DNA of 64,000 nucleotides from Burkholderia sp. OK233 (GCF_900230185.1 NZ_OCSR01000001.1:2232001-2296000), one strand, 5' to 3'; counted from the first letter of the stretch, positions 7,606 to 17,786 are shown. A program made the numbers and translations. Notes: generated from the letters alone by a model not told the origin.

Positions 7606-9423
7606 TCACTCCACCGTGACCGACTTCGCCAGGTTCCGCGGCTTATCCACATCCGTGCCTCGCGCACAAGCCGTGTGATAAGCCAGCAACTGCAGCGGCA
7701 CCACGTGCAGGATCGGTGACAGCAAGCCATAGTGCTCCGGCATCCGGATCACATGCAGGCCTTCGTCATTGACGATCTTCGTATCCGCATCCGCGAACAC
7801 GTAGAGCTCACCGCCCCGCGCACGCACTTCCTGAATATTCGACTTCAGCTTCTCCAGCAGCGCGTCATTCGGCGCCACCGTGACCACCGGCATCGCTTCA
7901 GTCACGAGCGCCAGCGGCCCGTGCTTCAACTCGCCAGCCGGATACGCTTCCGCGTGGATATAGGAAATCTCCTTGAGCTTCAACGCGCCCTCGAGCGCGA
8001 TCGGGTAATGCAGGCCGCGCCCGAGGAACAACGCATGTTCCTTGCGCGAAAACTCTTCCGACCACGCGATGATCTGCGGCTCCAGCGCCAGCACGCTATT
8101 CAACGCGGCCGGCAAGTGACGCAGCAGTTTCAGATACTCGACTTCCTGCTCCGGGGTCACCTGCCCACGTAGCTTCCCAAGCGTCGCGGCGAGCACGAAC
8201 AGCGCAACCAGTTGCGTCGTGAACGCCTTGGTCGATGCCACACCGATCTCACGACCCGCATGGGTCAGGAACGACAATTCCGTCTGACGCACCATCGCGC
8301 TCGTGCCGACATTGCACACCGCCAGCGTATGTTTATGCCCCAGCGATTGCGCATGCTTGAGCGCCGCCAACGTATCGGCCGTTTCGCCCGACTGCGAGAT
8401 CACCACCACCAGCGACTTCGGATTCGGCACCGACTCGCGATAGCGATACTCGCTGGCAATTTCCACCTGGGTGGGGATCTTCGCGACCGACTCGAGCCAG
8501 TACTTCGCGGTCAGTCCCGAGTAGTAGCTCGTGCCGCACGCGAGAATCAGCAGATTGTCGATGTCCGCGAACACCTTGCCGGCACCCTCGCCGAATAGCG
8601 CCGCGTCGAACGAATCGCCTTGCGGGATCGTGTCCGTAATCGCACGCGGCTGCTCAAAAATTTCCTTCTGCATGAAGTGACGATACGGGCCGAGTTCGAC
8701 CGCGCCGCCATACGCCGCGACCTGGCGCACTTCGCGCTGCGCTTCGTAACCGTCACGATCGGCGATACGCACGCCCTCGAGCGACAGTTCGCAGACGTCG
8801 CCTTCCTCGAGGAAGATGAAACGTTCGGTGCTGCCGGCAAGCGCCAGCGCATCCGAGGCGAGGAAGTTCTCACCGTTGCCGAGCCCCACGACCAGCGGCG
8901 ACCCTTGCCGCGCGCCGACCACCGTATGCGGCTGATCCTTATGCAGCACCGCGATCGCGTACGCGCCGTGCAATTGTCCGACCGCTTCGCGCACCGCGGC
9001 AAACAGATCGCCGCGATAGAGGCTGTGAATCAGGTGAGCAATAACCTCTGTGTCGGTCTGCGAGACAAACGCATAACCCTTGCCCCGCAGCATTTCACGC
9101 AGCGACTCGTAGTTCTCGATGATGCCGTTGTGTACCAACGCGAGTGCGTCTCGCGAGAAGATCGGGTGGGCGTTGTCGGTCACCGGCGCGCCGTGTGTCG
9201 CCCAGCGCGTATGCGCGATGCCCGTGATGCCTTCGAGATGGCTCTCCTGCACCTGCTCGTCCAGATCCGCCACGCGCGCGACGCTGCGCGCACGACGCGG
9301 CCCGTCACTACCGAGTACCGCCACGCCGCACGAATCGTAGCCGCGATACTCGAGGCGACGCAGTCCTTCGATCAGGACGGGAACGATGTTACGTTGCGCA
9401 ACCGCGCCGACAATGCCACACAT
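7606..9423 (-). CDS. glmS: Glucosamine-6-phosphate synthase (isomerizing)
   Basis: 605 residues, full length. It makes glucosamine-6-phosphate from fructose-6-phosphate and glutamine, the first step toward UDP-GlcNAc. The mature protein begins with the nucleophile Cys in [12 protein letters not shown]. The class II glutaminase domain (to about residue 230) contains RWATHGAP and HNGIIENYE. Two SIS domains follow, with [19 protein letters not shown] and, at the C-terminus, [26 protein letters not shown], the conserved ending. It lies just downstream of glmU on the same strand with a 60-base gap, so the two steps of the same pathway are probably coexpressed. No glmS ribozyme is present. Confidence 0.97.
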   Translation of the reverse strand: MCGIVGAVAQRNIVPVLIEGLRRLEYRGYDSCGVAVLGSDGPRRARSVARVADLDEQVQESHLEGITGIAHTRWATHGAPVTDNAHPIFSRDALALVHNGIIENYESLREMLRGKGYAFVSQTDTEVIAHLIHSLYRGDLFAAVREAVGQLHGAYAIAVLHKDQPHTVVGARQGSPLVVGLGNGENFLASDALALAGSTERFIFLEEGDVCELSLEGVRIADRDGYEAQREVRQVAAYGGAVELGPYRHFMQKEIFEQPRAITDTIPQGDSFDAALFGEGAGKVFADIDNLLILACGTSYYSGLTAKYWLESVAKIPTQVEIASEYRYRESVPNPKSLVVVISQSGETADTLAALKHAQSLGHKHTLAVCNVGTSAMVRQTELSFLTHAGREIGVASTKAFTTQLVALFVLAATLGKLRGQVTPEQEVEYLKLLRHLPAALNSVLALEPQIIAWSEEFSRKEHALFLGRGLHYPIALEGALKLKEISYIHAEAYPAGELKHGPLALVTEAMPVVTVAPNDALLEKLKSNIQEVRARGGELYVFADADTKIVNDEGLHVIRMPEHYGLLSPILHVVPLQLLAYHTACARGTDVDKPRNLAKSVTVE

Positions 9424-9483
9424 GGCTAATTCCTTTTCAGTGCTGGGTTTCAGGGAGCGCGCTTCATGCGCGCGTCACGCCCA

Positions 9484-10845
9484 TCAACTTTTCTTCTTGG
9501 TCGGGCGTACATAGCCCGACTTGCTTGTTTGAGTCTTATCGTTCAGGACCAGCATGTCTTCTTCGACATCCTTCCAGACCGTGGTGCCCGCCGCGATCGT
9601 CACGCCGCGTTTTACACGCACGGGCGCAACGAGTTGCGTGTCCGAACCGACGAACACGTCGTCTTCAATGATCGTACGGAATTTGTTCGCGCCGTCGTAG
9701 TTACAGGTGATGGTACCCGCGCCGATATTCACGCGCGCCCCGACGTCCGCATCGCCGATATACGTCAGATGGTTCGCCTTCGAGCCATGACCGAGCACCG
9801 AGTTCTTCACCTCGACGAAGTTGCCGACGTGCGACTCGTCCTGCAATGACGTGCCCGGACGCAGCCGCGCATAGGGGCCGAGCACGACGTTCGCACCGAC
9901 TTCGGCGCCTTCGATATGCGTAAACGCGTCGACGCGCGTTCCTGCGCCGATCGTCGCATTGCGGATCACGCAGTTCGGCCCGACCGTCACGTTGTCAGCC
10001 AGCGTGACGCGGCCTTCGAAGACGCAGTTCACGTCGATCGAGACGTCGCGGCCGCATTCGAGCGTGCCGCGCACGTCGAGGCGAGCCGGATCGGCAAGCG
10101 TCACGCCGGCCACCAGCAACATCTCGGCGACATTGTGCTGATGAATCCGTTCGAGTTCGGCAAGCTGCTGCTTGCTATTCACGCCGAGCGTTTCCCACTC
10201 TTCGTCAGGCTGGGTGGTGACGACTTCGAGTCCGGCTTCGATCGCCATCTCGACCGCGTCGGTCAGGTAGAACTCGCCTTGCGCGTTGTCGTTCTTCAAT
10301 GCCGCGAGCCAGCCGCCCAGCCGCTCGGTCGGTGCGACGATGATGCCGGTGTTGATCTCGGCGATCTTCAGTTGCTCGGGCGTTGCGTCTTTCTGTTCGA
10401 CGATACGCGACACCTTGCCGTGCTGATCGCGCACGATGCGGCCGTAACCGCTCGGGTCGTCTAGCGTGACGGTGAGAACGCCGTAGCCGCCTCGGCCCGC
10501 GCGATCGGTCAACGCCCGCAGCGTGCTGGCGCGGGTGAGCGGCACATCGCCGTACAGCACCAGCGTGGGTTCGGACGGATCGAGCAGCGGCAACGCCTGT
10601 TGCACCGCGTGGCCCGTGCCGAGCTGCTGCTCCTGCGCGGCGAACTGGACATCCGGCGCCGCTACCGCTTGACGCACGGCTTCGGCGCCATGACCGACCA
10701 CCACGACCAGACGCGTGGGCTTGAGCGCACGAGCAGTGTCGATGACATGAGCGAGGAGCGGCCGGCCGGCCAGGGGATGGAGCACCTTGGGAAGCGCGGA
10801 CCGCATGCGCTTACCGGTGCCTGCCGCCAAAATCACGATGTTCAT
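9484..10845 (-). CDS. glmU: Bifunctional GlmU, UDP-GlcNAc pyrophosphorylase / GlcN-1-P acetyltransferase
   Basis: 453 residues. The N-terminal uridyltransferase domain starts [29 protein letters not shown], carrying the LxAGxGxRMxSxxPK signature. The C-terminal half is a left-handed parallel beta-helix with hexapeptide repeats and the acetyltransferase sequence [15 protein letters not shown] ([16 protein letters not shown]), [27 protein letters not shown]. It converts GlcN-1-P to UDP-GlcNAc in the cytoplasm, feeding peptidoglycan and LPS. The order glmU then glmS fits one transcription unit. Confidence 0.97.
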   Translation of the reverse strand: MNIVILAAGTGKRMRSALPKVLHPLAGRPLLAHVIDTARALKPTRLVVVVGHGAEAVRQAVAAPDVQFAAQEQQLGTGHAVQQALPLLDPSEPTLVLYGDVPLTRASTLRALTDRAGRGGYGVLTVTLDDPSGYGRIVRDQHGKVSRIVEQKDATPEQLKIAEINTGIIVAPTERLGGWLAALKNDNAQGEFYLTDAVEMAIEAGLEVVTTQPDEEWETLGVNSKQQLAELERIHQHNVAEMLLVAGVTLADPARLDVRGTLECGRDVSIDVNCVFEGRVTLADNVTVGPNCVIRNATIGAGTRVDAFTHIEGAEVGANVVLGPYARLRPGTSLQDESHVGNFVEVKNSVLGHGSKANHLTYIGDADVGARVNIGAGTITCNYDGANKFRTIIEDDVFVGSDTQLVAPVRVKRGVTIAAGTTVWKDVEEDMLVLNDKTQTSKSGYVRPTKKKS

Positions 10846-10901
10846 GGCGTCGGCAATCAGACAAGTTTGGAGCCGACGATTCTATCATGCAGGCTATAAC
10901 G

Positions 10902-10927
10902 AATAAGGCCGCTCGCGCGGCCTTATT
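10902..10927. terminator. Hairpin terminator between ttcA and glmU
   Basis: A perfect 11-base stem, AATAAGGCCGC / GCGGCCTTATT, with loop TCGC. Read on the minus strand it follows the ttcA stop by about 50 bases and ends in an A/T-rich arm, so it can act as an intrinsic terminator before the glmU-glmS unit. Confidence 0.75.
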
Positions 10928-10979
10928 ACCCTGCTGAATCACCCCGAAACCTTTGATTTCAGGGCACTTCACGGCCTGG

Positions 10980-11969
10980 TCACATATCGTCGAACTGAAC
11001 GATCGAGATCGGCTTCGATCCGTTGAAGGTTGCGCCCTCACCGGAATCAGTCGAACACGGCTCCTCGTCGAAGGCGATGTCGCCTTGCGGATCAGCCTCG
11101 CCGCTTGCACGCAGGCCGGCGAACGGGAACAGCTTGTGATCCATCAGATGCGACGGCACGATGTTCGACAACGCGTTGAACATGTTCTCGATGCGGCCCG
11201 GAAAGCGCTTTTCCCAATCGCGGATCAGCGCCTTCATTTCCGCGCGTTTCAGGTTCGGCTGGCTGCCGCACAGATTGCACGGAATGATGGGAAATTCGCG
11301 CAGCTCCGCGTACTTTTCCAGATCGGTTTCCTTCACGTAGGCGAGCGGGCGGATCACGATATTCTTGCCGTCGTCCGATTGCAGCTTGGGCGGCATGCCC
11401 TTCAGCTTGCCGCCGTAGAACATGTTCAGCAGCAGCGTTTGCAGAATGTCGTCGCGATGATGACCGAGCGCGATCTTGGTCGCGCCGAGCTCGCCCGCCA
11501 CGCGATACAGAATGCCGCGACGCAGCCGCGAACACAGCGAGCAGGTGGTCTTACCCTCCGGCACCAGCCGCTTGACGATGCTGTAGGTGTCCTGGTTCTC
11601 GATGTGAAACGGAATGTCGAGTTGCTTCAGGTATTCGGGCAGCACATGCTCCGGAAAGCCCGGCTGCTTCTGGTCGAGATTCACCGCGACGATGTCGAAG
11701 TTGATCGGCGCGCGTTCGCGCAGCCGCATCAGGATTTCAAGCATCGCGTAGCTGTCCTTGCCGCCCGACAGGCACACCATCACCTTGTCGCCTTCCTCGA
11801 TCATGTTGAAGTCGCCGATCGCCTCACCGACCTGGCGCGCGAGCCGCTTGAACAGCTTGTTGTTCTCGTAGGCTTCTTTCTGCTCGCGGCGCGTGAGGGG
11901 GGCTTTGACCGCTGAGGCATGCGCAGCCCCTGCGGCCGCGGTGTCGTTCAGGATTTCCTGAGCATTCAT
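10980..11969 (-). CDS. ttcA: tRNA 2-thiocytidine(32) synthetase TtcA
   Basis: 329 residues. An ATP-pyrophosphatase PP-loop, [17 protein letters not shown], sits at about residues 63-80. The paired cysteine motifs [10 protein letters not shown] and [13 protein letters not shown] supply the iron-sulfur cluster ligands of the TtcA family. The enzyme thiolates cytidine 32 in certain tRNAs. It is preceded closely by folB (3-base gap) and the SDR gene, so it is the last gene of a three-gene operon ended by the hairpin at 10902. The roughly 20 residues at the N-terminus before the PP-loop domain and the acidic C-terminal tail are variable in the family. Confidence 0.95.
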   Translation of the reverse strand: MNAQEILNDTAAAGAAHASAVKAPLTRREQKEAYENNKLFKRLARQVGEAIGDFNMIEEGDKVMVCLSGGKDSYAMLEILMRLRERAPINFDIVAVNLDQKQPGFPEHVLPEYLKQLDIPFHIENQDTYSIVKRLVPEGKTTCSLCSRLRRGILYRVAGELGATKIALGHHRDDILQTLLLNMFYGGKLKGMPPKLQSDDGKNIVIRPLAYVKETDLEKYAELREFPIIPCNLCGSQPNLKRAEMKALIRDWEKRFPGRIENMFNALSNIVPSHLMDHKLFPFAGLRASGEADPQGDIAFDEEPCSTDSGEGATFNGSKPISIVQFDDM

Positions 11970-11972
11970 GGC

Positions 11973-12368
11973 TCAATCCTCTTTGATACGGAAGACTTCG
12001 ACGCCCACGGCGTCGCAGTCGGGATAAACGTCCGGCTTTTCGGTCGACACGCACACGGCGCGCACCTGCGGATGATTGAGGAGTGCCTTGACGAGGTCAT
12101 CGCAGAGCGTTTCCTGCAGGTGAATATGACCTTGTTCGACGCGGCGCGCGATAGTCGAGCGCATGAAGTCGTAATCGACGACTTCGTTCAATTTGTCCTG
12201 AACCGGCGTGGACAGCGCGAGCGGCACGAACAGTTCGACGTTGATCACGACGCGCTGTTCGCCGCGCTTTTCGAAGTCGTGCACGCCAATGTTGATGTGC
12301 ACTTCGTAATTGCGCAGAAAGAGCCGGCGGCAATCGGCGAGCCGGGGATGCGAAAGAGCGGCAAACAT
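11973..12368 (-). CDS. folB: Dihydroneopterin aldolase
   Basis: 131 residues from ATG 12368. The FolB fold is clear in LFLRNYEVHINIGVHDFEKRGEQRVVINVEL and the end VRAVCVSTEKPDVYPDCDAVGVEVFR; the Glu of GVHDFEKR and the Lys of STEKPD are the residues expected near the active site. It splits 7,8-dihydroneopterin in folate synthesis. It follows a SDR gene of the pteridine-reductase type, which fits a pterin-related operon. The frame extends to 12401, but the 11 residues before the chosen start are unlike the family. Confidence 0.9.
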   Translation of the reverse strand: MFAALSHPRLADCRRLFLRNYEVHINIGVHDFEKRGEQRVVINVELFVPLALSTPVQDKLNEVVDYDFMRSTIARRVEQGHIHLQETLCDDLVKALLNHPQVRAVCVSTEKPDVYPDCDAVGVEVFRIKED

Positions 12369-12414
12369 GTTCGTTCCAGTCGAAAAAAGAGTGCGAAGCA
12401 CTCAAGTGGGCGCT

Positions 12415-13233
12415 TCAGGCGCCCGTCAAAAACATAACGTCGCGCGGCAGCGGCACGAGGTGCTGCCCGCCGTCGACCACCAGCGTCGTTCCGGTGACGC
12501 CCGCTGCATCGGCGAGATACAGCGCGGCGGCGACAATATCCTCCGGCCGCGACGCGCGGCCCAAAGGCGTAGCACGGTGAGCTTCTTCAAAACCAGCCGG
12601 CGTTTGATCGCCGGATTGCATCGTCAGACCGGGGGCAAGCCCGACCACGCGCACTTTCGGCGCCAACGCCTGCGCCAGCGCAACCGTCGCTGTCTGCAAC
12701 GCTGCCTTCGACAGCGTGTAGGACAGGTAGTCCGGATTCATGTTGTACAGCTTCTGGTCCAGCACATTGATGACCACGCCGCGCTGGCTTTCATCGGTGC
12801 GCGCGGCTTCCGGCGTGGCCTCGAACAGCATACGCGCCAGCACGAGCGGCGCGCCGAGATTCATCGCGGTCAGCTTCAGCAGAAGGTCGTAACCGACGTT
12901 CTGCGCCGTGTCTTCCTCGAAGCGCGAGGCGTTGTTGACAATACACGACGGGCGGCCCAACGCGGCCATACAGGCGGGCAGGAGCTGCTCGACCTGGGCC
13001 TCGTCGCCCAATTCCGCGTGCAAAGCCACCGCCCGGCGGCCCAGAGCGGCGATTTCCGCGACGACTTCGTCAGCCTCCTCCTGCGACGCGCCGTAGTGGA
13101 CCGCCACGTCCCAGCCACGCGCGGCGAAGCCAAGCGCGAGCGAGCGCCCGATACGGCGGGCGGCGCCGGTAATCAGCACAATGCGCGGCGTTTCAGGCGC
13201 GCGGGCGGCGGCGGTGTCCAGAGAGGCGGTCAT
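12415..13233 (-). CDS. SDR oxidoreductase, pteridine-reductase type
   Basis: 272 residues, Rossmann-fold short-chain dehydrogenase. The cofactor loop is ITGAARRIGRSLALGF (the RIG form seen in pteridine/dihydropteridine reductases such as FolM), the Asn motif is VNNASRFEED, and the active site is YTLSKAA (Tyr-x3-Lys). Its place ahead of folB suggests reduction of a pterin or folate, possibly as an alternative dihydrofolate reductase. That role is inferred from context, not proven by sequence. The C-terminus GGQHLVPLPRDVMFL is typical. It is divergent from the methyltransferase gene, whose start lies only 13 bases away. Confidence 0.85.
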   Translation of the reverse strand: MTASLDTAAARAPETPRIVLITGAARRIGRSLALGFAARGWDVAVHYGASQEEADEVVAEIAALGRRAVALHAELGDEAQVEQLLPACMAALGRPSCIVNNASRFEEDTAQNVGYDLLLKLTAMNLGAPLVLARMLFEATPEAARTDESQRGVVINVLDQKLYNMNPDYLSYTLSKAALQTATVALAQALAPKVRVVGLAPGLTMQSGDQTPAGFEEAHRATPLGRASRPEDIVAAALYLADAAGVTGTTLVVDGGQHLVPLPRDVMFLTGA

Positions 13234-13246
13234 TTACAATGCGGGG

Positions 13247-14437
13247 ATGAATCCGAAAGCTCACCAACCCGATAGTTTACCTGCTCCCGGCCCGAGCGCG
13301 CTTGCGCAGTCCGAAGCGCTGGTCGCGCAGGTCCGCGCGGAGCTCGAAGCGGCAGGCGGCTGGCTGCCATTCGACCGCTACATGGAGCGCGCGCTTTACG
13401 CGCCGGGACTCGGCTATTACAGCGGCGGCGCTCGCAAATTCGGCCTGCGCGGCGACGACGGCAGCGACTTCGTCACTGCACCGGAAATGTCGCCCCTCTT
13501 CGCCGCGACGCTGGCGCGCCCGCTCGCCGAGGCCCTGCAGGCGAGCAGCACACGCGAGTTGATGGAATTCGGTGCCGGCACGGGCAAACTCGCCGCCGGC
13601 TTACTGAATGCGCTCGACGCGCTGGGCGTCGAATTCGACCGCTACTCGATCGTGGATTTGTCGGGTGAGTTGCGCGAGCGCCAGCGCGAGACGATCGAAG
13701 CCGCGGCGCCGGCGCTGGCCGCGAAGGTGCGCTGGCTGGACGCGTTGCCGGAGCAATTCGAAGGCGTGGTGATCGGCAACGAGGTATTGGACGCGATGCC
13801 GGTGCGGCTTTACGCCTTTACCGGCGGCGCCTGGCACGAGCGCGGCGTGACGTGGCGCGACGACGCCTTTGCGTTCGACGACCGTTTGGTATCGGCGGCT
13901 GCGGACATTGCGCTTCTGGCTGAGATTGGAACTTCCGGCGACGACTACGTCACCGAAACGCACGACGCCGCCTGTGCATTCACGCGGACCATTTGCACGA
14001 TGCTCGCGCGTGGCGCGGCGTTTTTCATCGACTATGGTTTCCCGCGCCACGAGTACTACCATGAGCAGCGTGCGCAGGGCACGTTGATGTGTCACTACCG
14101 GCACCGGGCGCATGGTGACCCATTTGTTTATCCGGGTTTGCAGGACATCACCGCGCACGTGGAATTTACCGGAATCGCCGAAGCCGGTGTCGAGGCTGGC
14201 GTGGATTTGTTGGGGTTCACTTCGCAAGCGCGGTTCTTGTTGAACGCGGGGATTACCGAGACGCTATCGGCGCTCGATCCAACGGACACGGCGAAGTTTT
14301 TGCCTGCGGCGAATGCGGTCCAGAAGTTGTTGTCCGAGGCGGAGATGGGCGAGCTGTTCAAGGTGATCGCGTTTTCGCGCGGGCTGGATGACACGCTGCG
14401 GGCGTTTTCGAGCGGTGACCGGTCACATACGCTGTGA
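13247..14437 (+). CDS. MidA/NDUFAF7-like SAM-dependent methyltransferase
   Basis: 396 residues from ATG 13247. It has the COG1565 pattern: PFDRYMERALYAPGLGYYSGG near the N-terminus, SDFVTAPEMSPLFA, the SAM-binding loop MEFGAGTGKLAAGLL and VIGNEVLDAMPV. Eukaryotic NDUFAF7 dimethylates an arginine of complex I; bacterial substrates are not established. The frame is open back to 13181, but the first 22 residues overlap the divergent SDR gene and are unlike the family. The last 200 bases become noticeably richer in G and T than the rest of the gene. Confidence 0.88.
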   Translation: MNPKAHQPDSLPAPGPSALAQSEALVAQVRAELEAAGGWLPFDRYMERALYAPGLGYYSGGARKFGLRGDDGSDFVTAPEMSPLFAATLARPLAEALQASSTRELMEFGAGTGKLAAGLLNALDALGVEFDRYSIVDLSGELRERQRETIEAAAPALAAKVRWLDALPEQFEGVVIGNEVLDAMPVRLYAFTGGAWHERGVTWRDDAFAFDDRLVSAAADIALLAEIGTSGDDYVTETHDAACAFTRTICTMLARGAAFFIDYGFPRHEYYHEQRAQGTLMCHYRHRAHGDPFVYPGLQDITAHVEFTGIAEAGVEAGVDLLGFTSQARFLLNAGITETLSALDPTDTAKFLPAANAVQKLLSEAEMGELFKVIAFSRGLDDTLRAFSSGDRSHTL

Positions 14438-14459
14438 TTTTTTGCCTTAGGGATTTGCG

Positions 14460-14654
14460 ATGATCCGCTGGCTGTTGACTACGTTTGTTGCGGTGGCGGT
14501 GTTGTCGGCCTGCTGGCCGTGGCTCAGGAAGGTTGGGATTGGGCGGATGCCTGGTGATGTTACGTTGCGCCTCTTCGGGCGGGAGTATCCGTTTCCGTTT
14601 ATGTCGACGCTTGTGCTTTCGATGGTTTTGTCGCTTATCGCGAGGGTTTTGTAG
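14460..14654 (+). CDS. DUF2905 small membrane protein
   Basis: 64 residues, two hydrophobic helices (LLTTFVAVAVLSACWPWL and MSTLVLSMVLSLIARVL) flanking the conserved RKVGIGRMPGDVTLRLFGREYPFPF. This matches the DUF2905 family, of unknown function. It starts 22 bases after the methyltransferase stop and probably belongs to the same transcript. Its stop codon directly touches the left end of the large repeat element. Confidence 0.85.
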   Translation: MIRWLLTTFVAVAVLSACWPWLRKVGIGRMPGDVTLRLFGREYPFPFMSTLVLSMVLSLIARVL

Positions 14655-14792
14655 CCTTCGCGGCGCTTTTTGTCAGTGTTCTTGGGGTGTTGGCCTTTCC
14701 TTGTTTTGTTAGTGGTCTATTAGCGTTGCCCCTGTGCGGGGCGGCACCTACTTCTCTTTGCCGGCTGCAAAGAGAAGGCAAGAGAAAGCAGC

Positions 14793-15149
14793 TCAAACCG
14801 CTGACAGGTCGCCCGCGCGCAGTGAGCGCACCAGCCTGATCGCATCACGCCGATCGGTCTTGACCCGCTCGCCCGGCTTTTTTGGAATCAGCGACGGCGC
14901 GCACACCATGCAGTCGAAACCCTTGTTCACGAGTTGACGGTAGAGCCCGTAGCCGCAGGGGCCCGCCTCGTAGACGAAGCGGATGCGTGGCGCCTTTGAC
15001 TGCAGGCGCCTGCACAGGCGATCGATATCGGCCTGCGTCGTACCGGTCTTGCCGGGCAGCTCAACCTCGCCCGCATCGAGCGCATAGGCGATCGTGATCG
15101 AGTCCTTGTGAACGTCGCAACCGACGTACAGCGTGCTATCGTGTTCCAT
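14793..15149 (-). pseudogene. Truncated IS110-family (DEDD) transposase
   Basis: 118 residues from ATG 15149 (MEHDSTLYVGCDVHKDSI). The RuvC-like DEDD catalytic domain is present with its acidic residues: Asp in VGCDVHK, Glu in YEAGPCGYGLYR, and Asp/Asp in KTDRRDA. The protein normally continues for another 200 or more residues with the serine-containing transposase_20 domain. Here it ends at RAGDLSAV because the frame runs into the flanking repeat. Not expected to transpose. Confidence 0.85.
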
Positions 15150-15277
15150 GCTGGCCTCCGTGCCGGAATTCGCCGGGTGCGGCCCTGTCCGCACCGTGCG
15201 GCTCTGGTAGCAATGCTAACCCGCGTTTGATTCCTCATGCCAGGCCAGCCCTTGCCTCACAGGAGTCATACTGACTA
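14803..15277 (-). mobile_element. IS110-family fragment inserted in the repeat
   Basis: The repeat copy at 61940 reads continuously from CTCAAACCGCT into ATGCTAAGTGGG, while here the same two parts are separated by 475 bases. The insert carries the N-terminal part of an IS110-type transposase and about 128 bases of upstream sequence, but no 3' half of the gene. It is therefore a deleted element, not a mobile one. Confidence 0.75.
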
Positions 15278-15903
15278 ATGCTAAGTGGGAACCGTGGTCT
15301 GCTACGGGTAGTGGTGCATCCGGAATCCGTGTTCTCGCGCATTCCGCGTTAGTGACAAAGGAGTCATCAGCTCCCACTCCGCACTGCGTGCGTCGCGGAC
15401 GGGTATGCCAGGGAAACCAGGGGCTTCGGTTGGGCGCCGTGGGGGCCGTCGGCTTCGCCTCGGCGACGCGCCCCTGCATTCGCCCGCGACCCCCCACTTA
15501 AAATGACATGTCGGTGTGCCGCAATCACGGTCGCGGCTACGGTAGCGGCGGTGCAATGACGAGTCACGATCCGGTAGCACGACACGAGCGTTAAAACGTA
15601 GCGGGTGGTTTTAAGAAGTGCTCTTCGGCGCGCGCAGCGCCGCCGGAAGTATGACGCCCTTGTCACTGGCGCATGCAGGTGCACGAACCCAGATTCCAGA
15701 TGCACCACTACCCCTAGCAAACTACGGTGCCCACTTAGCAGTAGCGGTTTGAGCCGCTTTCTTTTGCCTACTTTTCTTTGCGGCATGCAAAGAAAAGTAG
15801 GTGCCGCCCCGCACAGGGGCGACACTAATAGACCACTAACAAATCAAGGAAAGGCCAAAGCCCTAGGAACACTGACAATAAGCGCCGAGCAGGCAAAAAA
15901 ACC

Positions 15904-17136
15904 TCAAGCAAGAACCCCTTCAACAGCGCGAACGCGCTCAGCATGCACTGCATCCTTAATCCCCGCAGGCGACTCAACGAGCCGCTTAGCCACAGCACCA
16001 GCATCCACGCCCCGCGCAGCAACAAGCGCAATCCTCAGCCGCTCAGCCTGCGGATACTCCCGCATCTCAAACCCAAGCCGCCCACGCGCATCCGCCTCGC
16101 ATGCCTGCAAGGCTTCAGCAAACCGCGCCGGTTTCCGGATAGCATCGCTGCGCTCGAGCAGCCTGACCAACGCGGCTGCCCCCATCTCCATCACGCGATG
16201 AATATTCCCATGCTCCCGCGCGACCAGCAGCGCCAGATCGCGGCATTCATTCGGCACCCGCAGCCGCTCACATAAGGGCTTCAGCAAATCCACGCTGCGC
16301 CCCTCATGCCCGATATGGCGCGGCAATATGTCGTCCGGCGTCGTCGCTTTGCCCAGATCATGCGTGAGCGCCGCGAACCGAACCGGCAACGCGTAACCCT
16401 GCTGCGCGGCATGGTCGACCACCATCATCACGTGCACGCCCGTATCCACTTCGGGATGATAGTCAGCCCGCTGCGGCACGCCGAACAACGCATCGATCTC
16501 CGGCAGAATCCGCGCCAGGGCGTTGCATTCCCGCAGCACCTCGAACATGCGGGACGGCTTCTTCTCCATCAACCCGCGCGACACTTCCTGCCACACGCGC
16601 TCGGCGACCAGTGCATCGACCTCGCCGTCGGCCACCATCTTGCGCATCAGCGCCATCGTCTCCGGCGCCACCGTGAAATCGACGAAACGCGCTGCGAACC
16701 GCGCAATCCGCAAAATTCGCACGGGGTCTTCCAGAAACGCGTCGCTGACGTGACGAAACAGCCGCGCCTGCAAATCGCTCCGGCCGTTGAACGGGTCGAT
16801 CACCGGGCCGGTCAGTTCGCCGTCCGGGCGCATTTCGCGCGCCATCGCGTTGATTGTCAGGTCGCGGCGAGCGAGATCCTCTTCAAGTGTGACGTCCGGC
16901 GCGTAGAAGAACTGGAAGCCGTGATAACCCGCGGCCGTCTTGCGCTCGGTACGCGCAAGCGCGTATTCCTCGTGCGTCTGCGGATGCAGAAACACCGGGA
17001 AATCCTTGCCCACCGGACGATAGCCCTGCGCCACCATCTGCTCGGGCGTCGCGCCAACCACTACGTAGTCCCGGTCCTGCACGGGTACGCCCAGCAACTC
17101 GTCACGGATCGCGCCGCCTACTGCGTAGATGTTCAT
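15904..17136 (-). CDS. cca: Multifunctional CCA tRNA nucleotidyltransferase
   Basis: 410 residues from ATG 17136. The class II nucleotidyltransferase head begins MNIYAVGGAIRDELLGVPVQDRDYVVVG (GGxVRD-type loop plus RD.D metal site), followed by EEYALARTER and the RRDLTINAMA motif. The middle has DPVRILRIARFAARF. An HD phosphohydrolase domain, with TGVHVMMVVDHAA and THDLGKATT, gives the 2'-phosphatase and phosphodiesterase activities of the long form. It adds or repairs the 3' CCA of tRNA. The start overlaps the upstream GST stop by ATGA, supporting this start over the longer frame to 17445. The last part of the gene, next to the repeat, is unusually rich in A and C on the plus strand. Confidence 0.95.
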   Translation of the reverse strand: MNIYAVGGAIRDELLGVPVQDRDYVVVGATPEQMVAQGYRPVGKDFPVFLHPQTHEEYALARTERKTAAGYHGFQFFYAPDVTLEEDLARRDLTINAMAREMRPDGELTGPVIDPFNGRSDLQARLFRHVSDAFLEDPVRILRIARFAARFVDFTVAPETMALMRKMVADGEVDALVAERVWQEVSRGLMEKKPSRMFEVLRECNALARILPEIDALFGVPQRADYHPEVDTGVHVMMVVDHAAQQGYALPVRFAALTHDLGKATTPDDILPRHIGHEGRSVDLLKPLCERLRVPNECRDLALLVAREHGNIHRVMEMGAAALVRLLERSDAIRKPARFAEALQACEADARGRLGFEMREYPQAERLRIALVAARGVDAGAVAKRLVESPAGIKDAVHAERVRAVEGVLA

Positions 17137-17786
17137 GGGCATACGTCTTGGTACGGAATGGCATGCGTTTCGCACAGCGCGTCGTCGATCCACGCCTTCA
17201 CCGCCGGCAACGCCGTCACACGACGAACATAAGCCGCGGCGGCTTCGGAGAGCGCCGGTTGCCACGTGTTGAAGCGCATCACGACGGGTGCGTACATCGC
17301 GTCGGCAATGCTGAACTCGCCGAACAGGAAAGGACCGCCGTAGCCATCGAGACATCTGCTCCAGATCGCGTCGATGCGCGCAATGTCGGCCAGTGCACCC
17401 GGTGTGGCGTTCTTGCCCGGAAACGACGCACGAATGTTCATCCACATGTTCGAGCGCAATTCGCCGAAACCCGAATGCATCTCGGCGCTAATGCTGCGTG
17501 CGTGGCTACGCGCCGCCGGCTCGCGCGGCCACAGCGCATGCTGCGGGAAGCGCTCAGCCAGCGTCTCGGCGATCGCCAGCGAATCCCAGGTGGCCGATCC
17601 GTCTTCGCCGATCAGGCACGGCACCTTGCCCGGACCCGTCGGCGCGTAAGCCAGAATCGCGGACTTCGTACCGGATTCATGCAAATGAATCAGCACCTCT
17701 TCAAATGGGATGCCGAATTGTTTGAATAGCAGCCAAGGACGCATCGACCATGACGAGTAGTTCTTGTCACCGATAAGCAGCTTCAT
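17133..17786 (-). CDS. Glutathione S-transferase family protein
   Basis: 217 residues. The N-terminal thioredoxin-like domain has NYSSWSMRPWLLFKQFGIPFEEVLI, with the Ser-containing SxWS.R active site of zeta/YfcF-like GSTs, then GPGKVPCLI and WDSLAIAETLAERFP. The C-terminal helical domain includes PFLFGEFSIADAMYAPVV. Conjugation or thiol-disulfide chemistry with glutathione is likely; the substrate is unknown. It is cotranscribed with cca through a four-base overlap. Confidence 0.9.
   Translation of the reverse strand: MKLLIGDKNYSSWSMRPWLLFKQFGIPFEEVLIHLHESGTKSAILAYAPTGPGKVPCLIGEDGSATWDSLAIAETLAERFPQHALWPREPAARSHARSISAEMHSGFGELRSNMWMNIRASFPGKNATPGALADIARIDAIWSRCLDGYGGPFLFGEFSIADAMYAPVVMRFNTWQPALSEAAAAYVRRVTALPAVKAWIDDALCETHAIPYQDVCP

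Larger units (their letters stand above)
14655..15897. repeat. Large inverted-arm repeat element, copy 1, split by an IS fragment
   Basis: Left arm about 14655-14802 plus 15278-15375, right arm about 15640-15897, each arm being an imperfect reverse complement of the other. The outer ends carry GGCGCTTTTTGTCAGTGTTC on the left and the complement (GAACACTGACAATAAGCGCC) on the right. The middle core (about 15375-15640) includes CGGCTTCGCCTCGGCGACGC. The same sequence, in the same orientation, is found at 61940-62715 without the IS110 insert. Apparent reading frames inside (for example 15367-15825 on the minus strand) follow the repeat and I do not regard them as genes. Function unknown. The element lies between convergent genes (DUF2905 and cca). 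Confidence 0.85.

Noticed and set aside
14803..15277. Active insertion sequence
   Set aside because: The transposase lacks its C-terminal half and the element lacks a recognisable second end.
15367..15825. 152-residue frame inside the first hairpin element
   Set aside because: Same reason as for copy 2; shared words arise from the repeat, not from protein conservation.
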